This document shows, piece after piece, positions 18,400 to 26,638 of a DNA stretch of 64,000 nucleotides. Under the pieces are notes generated by a model. The model searched no databases and was not told the DNA's origin. It was given only the letters and a program-made list of their open reading frames with translations. The translations under genes were made by a program, and so were the position numbers. Position 1 is the stretch's first letter; each line of letters opens with the position of its first letter. Source of the DNA: Bacteroidota bacterium (GTDB lineage Bacteria > Bacteroidota > Bacteroidia > Flavobacteriales > Flavobacteriaceae); NCBI GenBank assembly GCA_023434025.1, contig JAEYTL010000021.1:124001-188000 (forward strand), given 5' to 3'.

Positions 18400-18420
18400 T
18401 CTTTTAACATAAACCAGGAC

Positions 18421-18457
18421 AGGCTGCTTAAGCAATACTTTAAGCAGCCTTTTTTTA
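18421..18457 (+). terminator. Rho-independent terminator after the giant gene
   Basis: AGGCTGCTTAA (18421-18431) pairs perfectly with TTAAGCAGCCT (18440-18450) and is followed by seven T residues. Confidence 0.9.
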
Positions 18458-18664
18458 TGCCCGTTTATCCCTGCAAACAAACCTGATTCCTTTTACGGAA
18501 ACATTCTAAAAAAAATCTTCTTTCTGAACATATTAAAAAATGTCGAAGAAAGAAATGGTTTACCCGGTCACAGAACGGTATAGCTTCTTTATATGTTTAT
18601 TTTTACTCGTTCATCCTTTTAAAATTTTATCCTTAATTTGGTCATCTCAAAAACACAACACACT

Positions 18665-19684
18665 ATGAAACCTATCCAAACAGCACTTTTAGCTTACGGA
18701 CTTTCCGGCAAGATCTTTCATGCTCCATTTTTAACTACCAACAAAAGATTCAACCTTTATGCCGTGCTGGAAAGAAACCATCAAAAAGCCTTTCATGATT
18801 TTCCGGATATTAAAAGCTACAGTTCATTAGAACAACTACTGGCCGATGACAGCATTGAGCTCGTAGTCGTAAACACCCCGAACAATACACACTTTGAATT
18901 GGCCAAACAATCTTTACTGGCAAAAAAGCATGTGTTGATTGAAAAACCAGCCACGACCACACCGGAAGAGTTTTCAGCGTTAATAAAACTGGCTGAATCG
19001 GTTGACAGACAACTTCTGGTTTATCAGAACCGTCGGTGGAGCAGTGACATCAGTGCCGCAAAAGCAGTGCTGAAATCCGGTAAATTAGGTGATATTGTAG
19101 AGGTGCATTTGCGTTTTGACCGCTACCGACCAGCCATCAGTGCCAAGGGATTTAAGGAAGCGGAATTGCCTGGAAGTGGTATTCTCTATGATCTGGGATC
19201 GCATTTGATTGACCAGGCCATTTCAATTTTTGGCAAACCAACAAAACATTATGTACAAAAAGGAATGTACCGCAACAGCACATTGGTGGATGATTACGCT
19301 TTCGTACATCTGCTGTTCGCAAACCAGGTCAATGCCTTTATCACCGTAAGCCTGCATGTACTTGACGTACAACCGGGTATTGTGATTCACGGTACCAGAG
19401 GAAGCTTTATCAAAGACTTTTGTGATGAGCAGGAAAATCAACTGGCTAAAGGAATAGATCCGAATCACCCAAGCTTTGGATTGGAACAAAAGCACAGAGA
19501 AGGTAAATTAACGTATATTGACCACGACAACAATGTGCTGACAGAACAGATTCCGTCTCTAAAAGGTAACTTTAACGGACTGTTTGACGAAGTTTACGAC
19601 AGTATCCGGAACAACAAACCCTTTTCTGTTACACATCAAGAAATTTTGGAGCAACTCAATATATTAAATCACATTAAAGACTAA
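18665..19684 (+). CDS. Gfo/Idh/MocA family NAD(P)-dependent oxidoreductase
   Basis: This is a 339-residue cytoplasmic oxidoreductase of the Gfo/Idh/MocA family. The Rossmann fold is at the N-terminus (ALLAYGLSGKIFHAPFL, with the unusual GLSGKIFHAP loop also found in YdgJ/YhhX-like members). HVLIEKPATTTPEE (about residues 90-104) contains the EKP motif with the catalytic lysine. GSGILYDLGSHLIDQA (about 169-184) is the substrate-binding DxxxH. I chose the ATG at 18665 (MKPIQTALLAYG) rather than an upstream GTG-like start because it places the nucleotide fold at the N-terminus. It is apparently a single-gene unit. The sugar or inositol substrate is unknown. Confidence 0.88.
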   Translation: MKPIQTALLAYGLSGKIFHAPFLTTNKRFNLYAVLERNHQKAFHDFPDIKSYSSLEQLLADDSIELVVVNTPNNTHFELAKQSLLAKKHVLIEKPATTTPEEFSALIKLAESVDRQLLVYQNRRWSSDISAAKAVLKSGKLGDIVEVHLRFDRYRPAISAKGFKEAELPGSGILYDLGSHLIDQAISIFGKPTKHYVQKGMYRNSTLVDDYAFVHLLFANQVNAFITVSLHVLDVQPGIVIHGTRGSFIKDFCDEQENQLAKGIDPNHPSFGLEQKHREGKLTYIDHDNNVLTEQIPSLKGNFNGLFDEVYDSIRNNKPFSVTHQEILEQLNILNHIKD

Positions 19685-19704
19685 AAGTGTTTTTTAAACT
19701 AAAC

Positions 19705-19934
19705 TTAACCCGTAGTGCATTATCATTAAAAACTTAATATTTTGTTTTACAGTCAATTATTTTTTTAGCCACAGATTCACAGATACTAAATCAAAAATGA
19801 TTTAAAAAATTAAGTACAAATTACACGGATATCGAATGCTTTGTATTCGATTAAATCTGTGAAATATAATTTTCCGGATAAAAATATAAAAAAGCTGTGC
19901 ATCTGTGGCTAACTAATAATGCACTACGGGTTAA
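19705..19934. repeat. MITE-like element with 19-bp perfect terminal inverted repeats
   Basis: TTAACCCGTAGTGCATTAT at 19705-19723 is repeated exactly in reverse complement at 19916-19934. A nested pair (TAGCCACAGATTCACAG at 19766-19782 and its complement, 16 of 17, at 19895-19911) lies inside. The 230-bp interior has no open frame and contains CACAGATT/AATCTGTG words like those in Flavobacterium intergenic repeats. It sits between the oxidoreductase gene and the rplS promoter. Confidence 0.75.
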
Positions 19935-20015
19935 ACTTAAAAAAGTTATATTTTAAGAAAAGGGAAAACTTATTCTTTTGATTGACAGATTATTTAAAAA
20001 AATCATCCAATTCAA

Positions 20016-20044
20016 TTGCAAATTCAAAATAAATTGTAAATTTG
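20016..20044 (+). promoter_or_regulatory. Promoter of rplS
   Basis: TTG at 20016-20018 and TAAATTTG at 20037-20044 are separated by 18 bp, an excellent match to the Bacteroidota -33/-7 promoter. It would give an approximately 70-nt leader before the rplS ATG. Confidence 0.75.
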
Positions 20045-20118
20045 CACCCACATTTGGATCAACCTCTGACGAAAACCGTGTATGTTGTTCTGATAATCAT
20101 TATTTTAACTTCATTGTT

Positions 20119-20469
20119 ATGGCAGATTTAATGAAATTCGTTCAGGACGAATTTATCACAAAAAAAGATTTCCCGGAATTCGGAGCAGGTGATACAATCA
20201 CTGTGTATTACGAAATTAAAGAGGGTGAAAAAACAAGAACCCAGTTCTTTAAAGGTGTTGTAATTCAACGCAGAGGAACAGGAGCAACAGAAACGTTCAC
20301 TATCCGTAAGATGTCAGGATCAGTTGGTGTAGAAAGAATTTTTCCTATCAACATGCCTGCTTTACAAAAGATTGAACTGAACCAGAGAGGTAAAGTAAGA
20401 AGAGCCCGTATTTTCTACTTCAGAGACCTTACCGGTAAAAAAGCAAAAATCAAAGAAAGAAGAAGATAA
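20119..20469 (+). CDS. rplS: 50S ribosomal protein L19
   Basis: L19 sits at the 30S-50S interface of the ribosome. The 116-residue product begins MADLMKFVQDEFITKKDFPEF and contains the family core GDTITVYYEIKEGEK, FKGVVIQRRGTGATETFTIR, VGVERIFPINMP and the basic tail GKVRRARIFYFRDLTGKKAK. The ATG at 20119 is chosen because the in-frame sequence upstream lies in the promoter and leader and has no L19 similarity. It is flanked by its own promoter and a strong terminator, so it is a single-gene unit. Confidence 0.97.
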   Translation: MADLMKFVQDEFITKKDFPEFGAGDTITVYYEIKEGEKTRTQFFKGVVIQRRGTGATETFTIRKMSGSVGVERIFPINMPALQKIELNQRGKVRRARIFYFRDLTGKKAKIKERRR

Positions 20470-20486
20470 TCAACTTTCTATTTATA

Positions 20487-20525
20487 AAAAATCCCGTTCT
20501 GACAATCAGAACGGGATTTTTTATT
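20487..20525 (+). terminator. Rho-independent terminator after rplS
   Basis: A perfect 16-bp stem (20487-20502 with 20506-20521, core ATCCCGTTCTGA) with a CAA loop is followed by a T run. Confidence 0.92.
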
Positions 20526-20661
20526 CTCATCAATTTTAACAACTACCCCAAATTTTAATTTATTTTTTATCAAATTATTAATTTTTAAAGTTCAGATTGT
20601 CATATCCATAATTCAATCGTTTTCGCCGGGGTTTACTGCCTGATTTACACTTCGTTTTTTA

Positions 20662-20669
20662 TATCTTTG
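20662..20669 (+). promoter_or_regulatory. -7 box of the icd promoter
   Basis: TATCTTTG matches TAnnTTTG and lies 55 bp before the icd ATG. No clear TTG is present at the -33 distance, so only the -7 half is supported. Confidence 0.5.
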
Positions 20670-20724
20670 TAATCCTGATTTTTTCGGGAATAGTTACAAA
20701 CAAACACAAACAAATAATACCATC

Positions 20725-22944
20725 ATGTCAAAATCCAAGATTATTTATACAATTACGGATGAAGCTCCTATGCTTGCCACCCATTCGTTTCTTCCCATCG
20801 TAAAAGCTTTTACAACTCCCGCCCGGATTGATATTGAAACCCGCGATATTTCGTTAGCCGGACGCATCATTGCCAACTTTCCGGAGTTTTTAACCGAGGC
20901 CCAACGCATCAATAACGACCTGGCCGAATTAGGGCAACTGGCCACCACGCCCGAAGCCAATATTATCAAACTACCCAATATCTCTGCTTCTGTTCCTCAA
21001 TTAAAAGAAGCGATTGCAGAGCTGCAAAAATTAGGTTATGCTATCCCGGATTTTGTAGAAAACCCGCAAACGGAAGAAGAAAAAACCATTAAGGCTAAAT
21101 TTGCCAAAGTATTGGGTTCTGCCGTGAATCCGGTGCTGAGAGAAGGAAATTCTGACCGGCGTGCTCCGAAAGCAGTAAAAAACTATGCTAAAAAGAACCC
21201 GCACAGCATGGGAGCCTGGACAGCCGATTCCAAAACCCATGTAGCCCACATGAACGGCGGTGATTTTTACGGTAGCGAACAGTCAGTTACGATACCGGAA
21301 GCCACCACCTTTAAAATTATTTTTGAAGCCAAAGACGGGACAACCAAAATTTTAAAAGATACCTCCCCTTTAAAAGCAGGCGAAATTATAGATAGTTCCG
21401 TCATGAACCTGAAATCACTGAAACAATTCATTGCCAACGAAATTGAAGATGCCAAAGCCAAAGGTGTTTTATTTTCCGTACACCTGAAAGCAACCATGAT
21501 GAAAGTTTCTGATCCTATTATCTTTGGAGCCATCGTAGATGTTTTCTTTGCCGAGGTATTTGAAAAATATGCTGATCTGTTTAAAGAATTAGGCGTAAAT
21601 ACCAAAAACGGTCTGGGTGATGTATATACCAAAATTGCCGGACATCCGAAACAAGCCGAAGTAGAAGCCGCTTTGACGGAAGCTATGGCAAAAGGACCGG
21701 CTATTGCAATGGTCAATTCAGACAAAGGAATCACAAATCTTCATGTACCCTCTGATGTCATCGTAGATGCTTCCATGCCGGCTATGATCAGAACTTCCGG
21801 CCAGATGTGGAATGCTGAAGGAAAGCAACAGGACACTAAAGCCATTATTCCGGACAGAAGCTACGCCGGCGTATATACCGCTACAATCGATTTTTGTAAA
21901 AAACACGGGGCTTTTGATCCTAAAACGATGGGAAGTGTTCCCAATGTTGGTTTGATGGCTCAGGCGGCAGAAGAATACGGTTCGCATGACAAAACATTTC
22001 AAATGGAAGATTATGGTTATGTAAAAGTGATTAATGCGGATGGTGCTGTTTTAATGCAACAGAATGTTGAAAAAGGCGATATTTTCAGAATGTGTCAGGT
22101 AAAAGATGCTCCTATACAGGATTGGGTAAAATTAGCTGTAAACCGTGCCCGTCTATCCAATACACCGGCCGTTTTCTGGCTGGATGAAAACCGTGCCCAT
22201 GACAGACAAATCATCGAAAAAGTAAATCTTTATTTAAAGAACCACGACACCAGCGGATTAGACATCCGGATTTTAAATCCGGTTGATGCAACCACGTTTA
22301 CACTGGAAAGAATCATCAAAGGTTTAGATACCATTTCGGTTACCGGAAACGTTTTACGGGATTACTTAACCGATTTGTTCCCGATTTTAGAATTAGGAAC
22401 ATCGGCCAAAATGTTATCTATCGTTCCATTGATGAATGGCGGTGGTTTATTTGAAACCGGAGCCGGTGGTTCTGCTCCAAAACATGTGGAGCAGTTCATC
22501 GAAGAAGGTTACCTGCGTTGGGATTCATTAGGTGAATTTTTAGCGTTAGGGGTCTCATTAGAACATCTGGGTCAAACGCAAAACAACGCAAAAGCATTGG
22601 TTTTATCTGAAACGTTAGATACTGCTACGGAAAAATTCTTAGAAAACGATAAATCACCCGCCCGAAAAGTGGGTCAGATAGACAACAGGGGGTCACATTT
22701 TTACCTGGCCTTTTACTGGGCAGAAGCCTTGGCCACACAAAACAAAGATGCCGAATTAAAAGCTCTCTTTACGCCTATTGCCAAAGAATTAACCGATAAC
22801 GAAGCTAAAATCAATGAAGAATTGATTGGCTCACAAGGTAAAAAACAAGAAATCGGTGGTTATTACAAACCGAATACTGACTTGCTGAACAAAGCTATGC
22901 GTCCCAGTGCAACATTGAATGCTGTTTTGGCGAAGTTGGGTTAG
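20725..22944 (+). CDS. icd: Monomeric NADP-dependent isocitrate dehydrogenase
   Basis: This enzyme oxidises isocitrate to 2-oxoglutarate and CO2 with NADP in the TCA cycle. At 739 residues it is the monomeric (IDH-II) type rather than the dimeric ~415-residue type. Recognisable blocks are KIIYTITDEAPMLATHSFLP at the N-terminus, VNPVLREGNSDRRAP (about residues 133-147, isocitrate-binding serine and arginines), HPKQAEVEAALTEAM, LDENRAHDRQ and a C-terminal IGSQGKKQEIGGYYKP. The length and both ends match the family, so the gene is intact. It stands alone between terminators. Confidence 0.96.
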   Translation: MSKSKIIYTITDEAPMLATHSFLPIVKAFTTPARIDIETRDISLAGRIIANFPEFLTEAQRINNDLAELGQLATTPEANIIKLPNISASVPQLKEAIAELQKLGYAIPDFVENPQTEEEKTIKAKFAKVLGSAVNPVLREGNSDRRAPKAVKNYAKKNPHSMGAWTADSKTHVAHMNGGDFYGSEQSVTIPEATTFKIIFEAKDGTTKILKDTSPLKAGEIIDSSVMNLKSLKQFIANEIEDAKAKGVLFSVHLKATMMKVSDPIIFGAIVDVFFAEVFEKYADLFKELGVNTKNGLGDVYTKIAGHPKQAEVEAALTEAMAKGPAIAMVNSDKGITNLHVPSDVIVDASMPAMIRTSGQMWNAEGKQQDTKAIIPDRSYAGVYTATIDFCKKHGAFDPKTMGSVPNVGLMAQAAEEYGSHDKTFQMEDYGYVKVINADGAVLMQQNVEKGDIFRMCQVKDAPIQDWVKLAVNRARLSNTPAVFWLDENRAHDRQIIEKVNLYLKNHDTSGLDIRILNPVDATTFTLERIIKGLDTISVTGNVLRDYLTDLFPILELGTSAKMLSIVPLMNGGGLFETGAGGSAPKHVEQFIEEGYLRWDSLGEFLALGVSLEHLGQTQNNAKALVLSETLDTATEKFLENDKSPARKVGQIDNRGSHFYLAFYWAEALATQNKDAELKALFTPIAKELTDNEAKINEELIGSQGKKQEIGGYYKPNTDLLNKAMRPSATLNAVLAKLG

Positions 22945-22976
22945 AAAACACTAATGAACCGCTGTGTCATTTAGAC

Positions 22977-23024
22977 GAAGGAGAAATCACATCATCTATT
23001 TTCCCTTGTTGAAATTTCTCCTTC
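22977..23024. repeat. Small palindromic intergenic element after icd
   Basis: GAAGGAGAAAT (22977-22987) and ATTTCTCCTTC (23014-23024) form a perfect 11-bp stem with a 26-nt loop, inside sequence reading GTCATTTAGACGAAGGAG. It resembles short repeat-type palindromes common between genes in Flavobacterium. It is not followed directly by a T run. Confidence 0.5.
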
Positions 23025-23091
23025 ATCGAAATAACACAATCAAACATAATAGTTTTTTAAGAAATTATAATTTTAACTATTTTACATACAT

Positions 23092-23122
23092 AAAAGACAA
23101 TCTTAATCGGTTGTCTTTTTTT
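23092..23122 (+). terminator. Terminator downstream of icd
   Basis: AAAAGACAA (23092-23100) pairs with TTGTCTTTT (23111-23119) and continues into a T run. It ends transcription before the sigma factor gene. Confidence 0.8.
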
Positions 23123-23225
23123 ATTCCATACTAAACCCTAAATTTATAAAATCGAAAAAAGTTTTGGGCTCTTCCCAACCTTTTGCCAACTATTTTGCTC
23201 TTTATAAGAAAGCAAACCAATTGAG

Positions 23226-23759
23226 ATGGAAAAAAGTATTATCCAAGCCTGCCGAAAGATGCACCGAGAAGCTCAACGGAAGGTGTATGAGCACATGGGG
23301 CCCAAATTGTATCACCTGTGCAAACGGTATCTTAAAAAAGAGGAAGAAATAGAAGAGACTTTGGCCGATGCCTTCTACACTATCTTTACCAAAATTGATC
23401 AATTAAAAGAAGACCACGCCTTTGAAGCTTGGGCTCGAAAAATCACAGTCAATCAGTGTTTACTCGCATTACGAAAAAATGTGAATTTTAATTTGTATTT
23501 AGATGATGTCAAATTAGCATCGCAACCCACAACAGATGAAATTACTGATTTAGAAGAAGAAGATTTACTCAGCTTACTTCAATTGATTCCGGACGGGTGT
23601 AAAACCATCTTTAATTTGTTTGTTATCGAAGGCTATTCGCACAAGGAAATTGCACTGCAATTAGGCATTTCAGAAGGTACTTCAAAATCACAATTGAACG
23701 CTTCAAAAACAAAATTAAAAGAATTGGTAAACAATTTTTATTATCAAAAGGCAAAATAG
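23226..23759 (+). CDS. ECF-type RNA polymerase sigma factor
   Basis: This 177-residue protein has the two-domain layout of extracytoplasmic-function sigma factors. Region 2 covers about 10-80 (RKVYEHMGPKLYHLCKRYL, ETLADAFYTIFTKIDQL, FEAWARKITVNQCL). Region 4 covers about 120-172, with the helix-turn-helix GYSHKEIALQLGISEGTSKS. ECF factors direct RNA polymerase to a small envelope-linked regulon and are held by a membrane anti-sigma factor. The next gene begins 2 bp after this stop and has a membrane segment with a short cytoplasmic N-terminus, so it is the likely partner. Confidence 0.9.
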   Translation: MEKSIIQACRKMHREAQRKVYEHMGPKLYHLCKRYLKKEEEIEETLADAFYTIFTKIDQLKEDHAFEAWARKITVNQCLLALRKNVNFNLYLDDVKLASQPTTDEITDLEEEDLLSLLQLIPDGCKTIFNLFVIEGYSHKEIALQLGISEGTSKSQLNASKTKLKELVNNFYYQKAK

Positions 23760-23761
23760 TT

Positions 23762-26512
23762 ATGGAAAATCAAGATAAATTATACGATAAAATGAAACAA
23801 GCGGCTCACAATGCCGAGTCGAATTCATTTCCCGGAATGGAAAAAGTCTGGGCACGAGTAGAAGAAAAATTAGACAAAAAAGAAGACAAAAAAATAATTG
23901 CTCTCTGGAAGAAAATAGCCGTTGCAGCTTCTCTCCTATTGTTTGCATCGCTTGGCTATCAATTTTTAAGGTCGGATAAAGAGATTATTACAAACGAAAA
24001 TCCGATTGTGATTGAAAACAAAGATACCATTCAAAATGATTCTCCTTTAAAAATTGAAAAAACGAAAGAAGAAGTTGCTGTTTCTACTGATGTTGAAGCT
24101 GTAAAAAAATCGAATAAAGAACCTATTTCAAACGAAACAATCCTAAAAAACTCGATTAAAAAAGAACAAGTGGCTTCTGTTTTTAAGGATAGTTTGATGA
24201 AATTGAAAGATTTAGTTGCTTTAGATGAAGAAAAAAAACAACTCGTTTCTAAAGAAACTCCAACGGTAAAAATTTCGAGTGAAGAAGTAAATAAACTAAC
24301 CGGCGAACAAACGATTACCGGAGTTGTCGTAGATAATGCCAATTTTCCATTGCCAGGTGTTACTGTTCTGGTCAGAGGCACTTCGAACGGAACACAAACT
24401 GACTTTGATGGGAAATTTTCTATCCGAGTAAAAAAAGGAGAAATATTGGAGTTTAGTTATGTTGGAATGGTAACGCAAACGGCTAAAATTGATAATTCTA
24501 CAAACTTGAGTATTGCGTTAGCTGATGATGGTAATACATTAAGTGAAGTTGTAGTCGTAGGGTATGGTACTCAAAAAAAACAATTTATAACCAGTTCAGT
24601 TACATCTGTTAGTTCAAATGAAATTAAAAAAGATAGAAAAAGAAATACTCAAAAAAAGGCTTTAGTTTGGAATTCAAAATCTGATAAAGGTGAATTTCAA
24701 GTCAAAGCTGATGCTCTGCAATCAAATAGTCAATCTTTACAAGGAAAAGTTGCAGGAGTCTATATTAACGATGCTAATCAAAAATATAAGGGAAACAATA
24801 CTATAACTTTAAGAGGAACTAATTCAATAAACTCAAAACAAGAACCCTTAATCATATTAGACGAACGACCCATTTCCCAAAAAGAAATGCAAGTGCTTAG
24901 TCCAAATGATATACAAGATATTACGGTTTTAAAAGACGCATCAGCTACATCACTTTATGGAAATAGAGCAAGCAATGGCGTAATTGTCATCACCTCCAAA
25001 AACGGAAAAGTTGAAAAATTATCGAAAAGACAACTCAAAAAGAGATTAAAAGAAATTGAAGAAGCTCAAAAACAAATTCCAATTCAATGGCCAATCAATG
25101 ATCAAACACAAGACGAATCGTATGAACCCTTTGAAGAAAACGCTTTTGAGAGTCCGAGTACAGCACCGCTTTCTACGTTTTCCATTGATGTGGATAATGC
25201 ATCGTACACCAACATTCGTCGCTTTATCAACAACGGGCAAACCGTTCCGAAAGATGCCGTTCGGGTGGAAGAAATGGTGAACTTTTTCCAATACAATTAT
25301 GCTGAACCCAACCATGAACATCCGTTTTCCATTCATACCGACTACAGCGACTGTGCATGGAATAGCAATCATAAAGTGTTGAAAGTTGGTTTACAAGGCA
25401 AAAACATCCCAACCGAAAATTTACCGTCTTCCAACTTAGTTTTTCTAATTGATGTTTCGGGTTCGATGAATGACCAAAATAAATTGCCGTTACTCAAACA
25501 ATCGATGAAAATTTTAGTAGAGCAACTTCGTAAAAAAGACAAAGTTTCCATTGTGGTTTATGCCGGAGCTGCCGGATTGGTTTTACCTCCCACTTCAGGC
25601 GACGATAAAAAGACCATCATCGATGCTTTGGAAAAATTGCAAGCCGGAGGAAGTACAGCCGGTGGAGCTGGTATTGAATTGGCGTATAAAATCGCTCAGG
25701 AAAACTTTATCAAAAGCGGAAATAACCGAGTGATTTTAGCTACGGATGGCGATTTTAATGTGGGAGCATCTTCAGATAAAGACATGCAAACTTTGATTGA
25801 AGATAAGAGAAAAAGCGGTGTTTTCCTCACTTGTTTAGGCTACGGAATGGGCAATTACAAAGACAGCAAAATGGAAACCATTGCCAACAAAGGAAACGGA
25901 AATTATGCCTACATCGATAACATTCAGGAAGCCAATCGCTTTTTAGGAAAAGAGTTTAAAGGATCAATGTTTGCCATTGCGAAAGATGTGAAAATTCAAA
26001 TTGAATTCAATCCGCAACATGTGCAAGCTTATCGATTGATTGGATATGAAAACAGAAAATTAAGAGATGAAGATTTTGTGAATGATGCCATTGATGCCGG
26101 CGAATTAGGAAGCGGTCACACCGTTACGGCGTTATATGAAATTATTCCAACCAACGTGAAAAGTGATTTTTTTAAAGAACCAATTGACTTGAAATATTCT
26201 AAAACAGAAAGTTCTTCAACCGTTTTTGGGAATGAATTGGCTACTATCAAATTTAGATACAAAAAACCCGATGGTGAAAAAAGTATCGAAATGGTTCATG
26301 TGATTGAAAACAAATCGATTCCGATAGAAAATTCATCCGATGATTTCAAATTTTCATCAGCCGTAGCCTGGTTCGGATTGAAATTAAGAGATTCAAAACT
26401 TGTTCAAAACAAAGACAGTGAAGCCATCAAAACCTTGGCCAGAAAAGGACTTTCTAACGATGAAGATGGTTATAAATCCGAATTTATCAGATTGGTTGAA
26501 ACCGTAAAATAA
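23762..26512 (+). CDS. Membrane anti-sigma-like / TonB-plug / VWA (YfbK-type) fusion protein
   Basis: The 916-residue protein joins parts usually found in separate proteins. Residues 1-48 are a charged cytoplasmic segment (FPGMEKVWARVEEKL) and about 50-68 a transmembrane helix, the layout of an anti-sigma factor. About 184-265 is a CarboxypepD_reg/CNA-like fold (TITGVVVDNANFPLPGVTV, LSEVVVVGYGTQ). About 320-420 is a TonB-receptor plug of the SusC type (SLQGKVAGVYI, LRGTNSINSKQEPLIILDE, LKDASATSLYG). About 455-916 is a YfbK-like VWA protein with the MIDAS motif DVSGS (about 562-566), T and D positions in GGSTAGGAG and ATDGDFN, and a DUF3520-like tail. There is no beta barrel. It is translationally close to the sigma gene, which suggests signalling. 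Confidence 0.85.
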   Translation: MENQDKLYDKMKQAAHNAESNSFPGMEKVWARVEEKLDKKEDKKIIALWKKIAVAASLLLFASLGYQFLRSDKEIITNENPIVIENKDTIQNDSPLKIEKTKEEVAVSTDVEAVKKSNKEPISNETILKNSIKKEQVASVFKDSLMKLKDLVALDEEKKQLVSKETPTVKISSEEVNKLTGEQTITGVVVDNANFPLPGVTVLVRGTSNGTQTDFDGKFSIRVKKGEILEFSYVGMVTQTAKIDNSTNLSIALADDGNTLSEVVVVGYGTQKKQFITSSVTSVSSNEIKKDRKRNTQKKALVWNSKSDKGEFQVKADALQSNSQSLQGKVAGVYINDANQKYKGNNTITLRGTNSINSKQEPLIILDERPISQKEMQVLSPNDIQDITVLKDASATSLYGNRASNGVIVITSKNGKVEKLSKRQLKKRLKEIEEAQKQIPIQWPINDQTQDESYEPFEENAFESPSTAPLSTFSIDVDNASYTNIRRFINNGQTVPKDAVRVEEMVNFFQYNYAEPNHEHPFSIHTDYSDCAWNSNHKVLKVGLQGKNIPTENLPSSNLVFLIDVSGSMNDQNKLPLLKQSMKILVEQLRKKDKVSIVVYAGAAGLVLPPTSGDDKKTIIDALEKLQAGGSTAGGAGIELAYKIAQENFIKSGNNRVILATDGDFNVGASSDKDMQTLIEDKRKSGVFLTCLGYGMGNYKDSKMETIANKGNGNYAYIDNIQEANRFLGKEFKGSMFAIAKDVKIQIEFNPQHVQAYRLIGYENRKLRDEDFVNDAIDAGELGSGHTVTALYEIIPTNVKSDFFKEPIDLKYSKTESSSTVFGNELATIKFRYKKPDGEKSIEMVHVIENKSIPIENSSDDFKFSSAVAWFGLKLRDSKLVQNKDSEAIKTLARKGLSNDEDGYKSEFIRLVETVK

Positions 26513-26528
26513 AAAATTGGTTTTACTG

Positions 26529-26566
26529 AAAACCTGACAATTATTTCAAATTGTCAGGTTTTTTAT
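26529..26566 (+). terminator. Terminator after the sigma/VWA operon
   Basis: AAAACCTGACAATT (26529-26542) pairs perfectly with 26549-26562 around a 6-nt loop and runs into T residues. Confidence 0.9.
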
Positions 26567-26638
26567 TAACCCTACTTTAACAACTGGTGTATAAAATTTA
26601 TGAGAAATTTTCATCAATTTTGTTAAAAAAAGTAGTCT

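Noticed and set aside
22977..23024. Palindrome after icd as terminator
   Set aside because: It has a 26-nt loop and no T tract; the hairpin at 23092-23122 is a much better terminator, so I list the palindrome only as a repeat.
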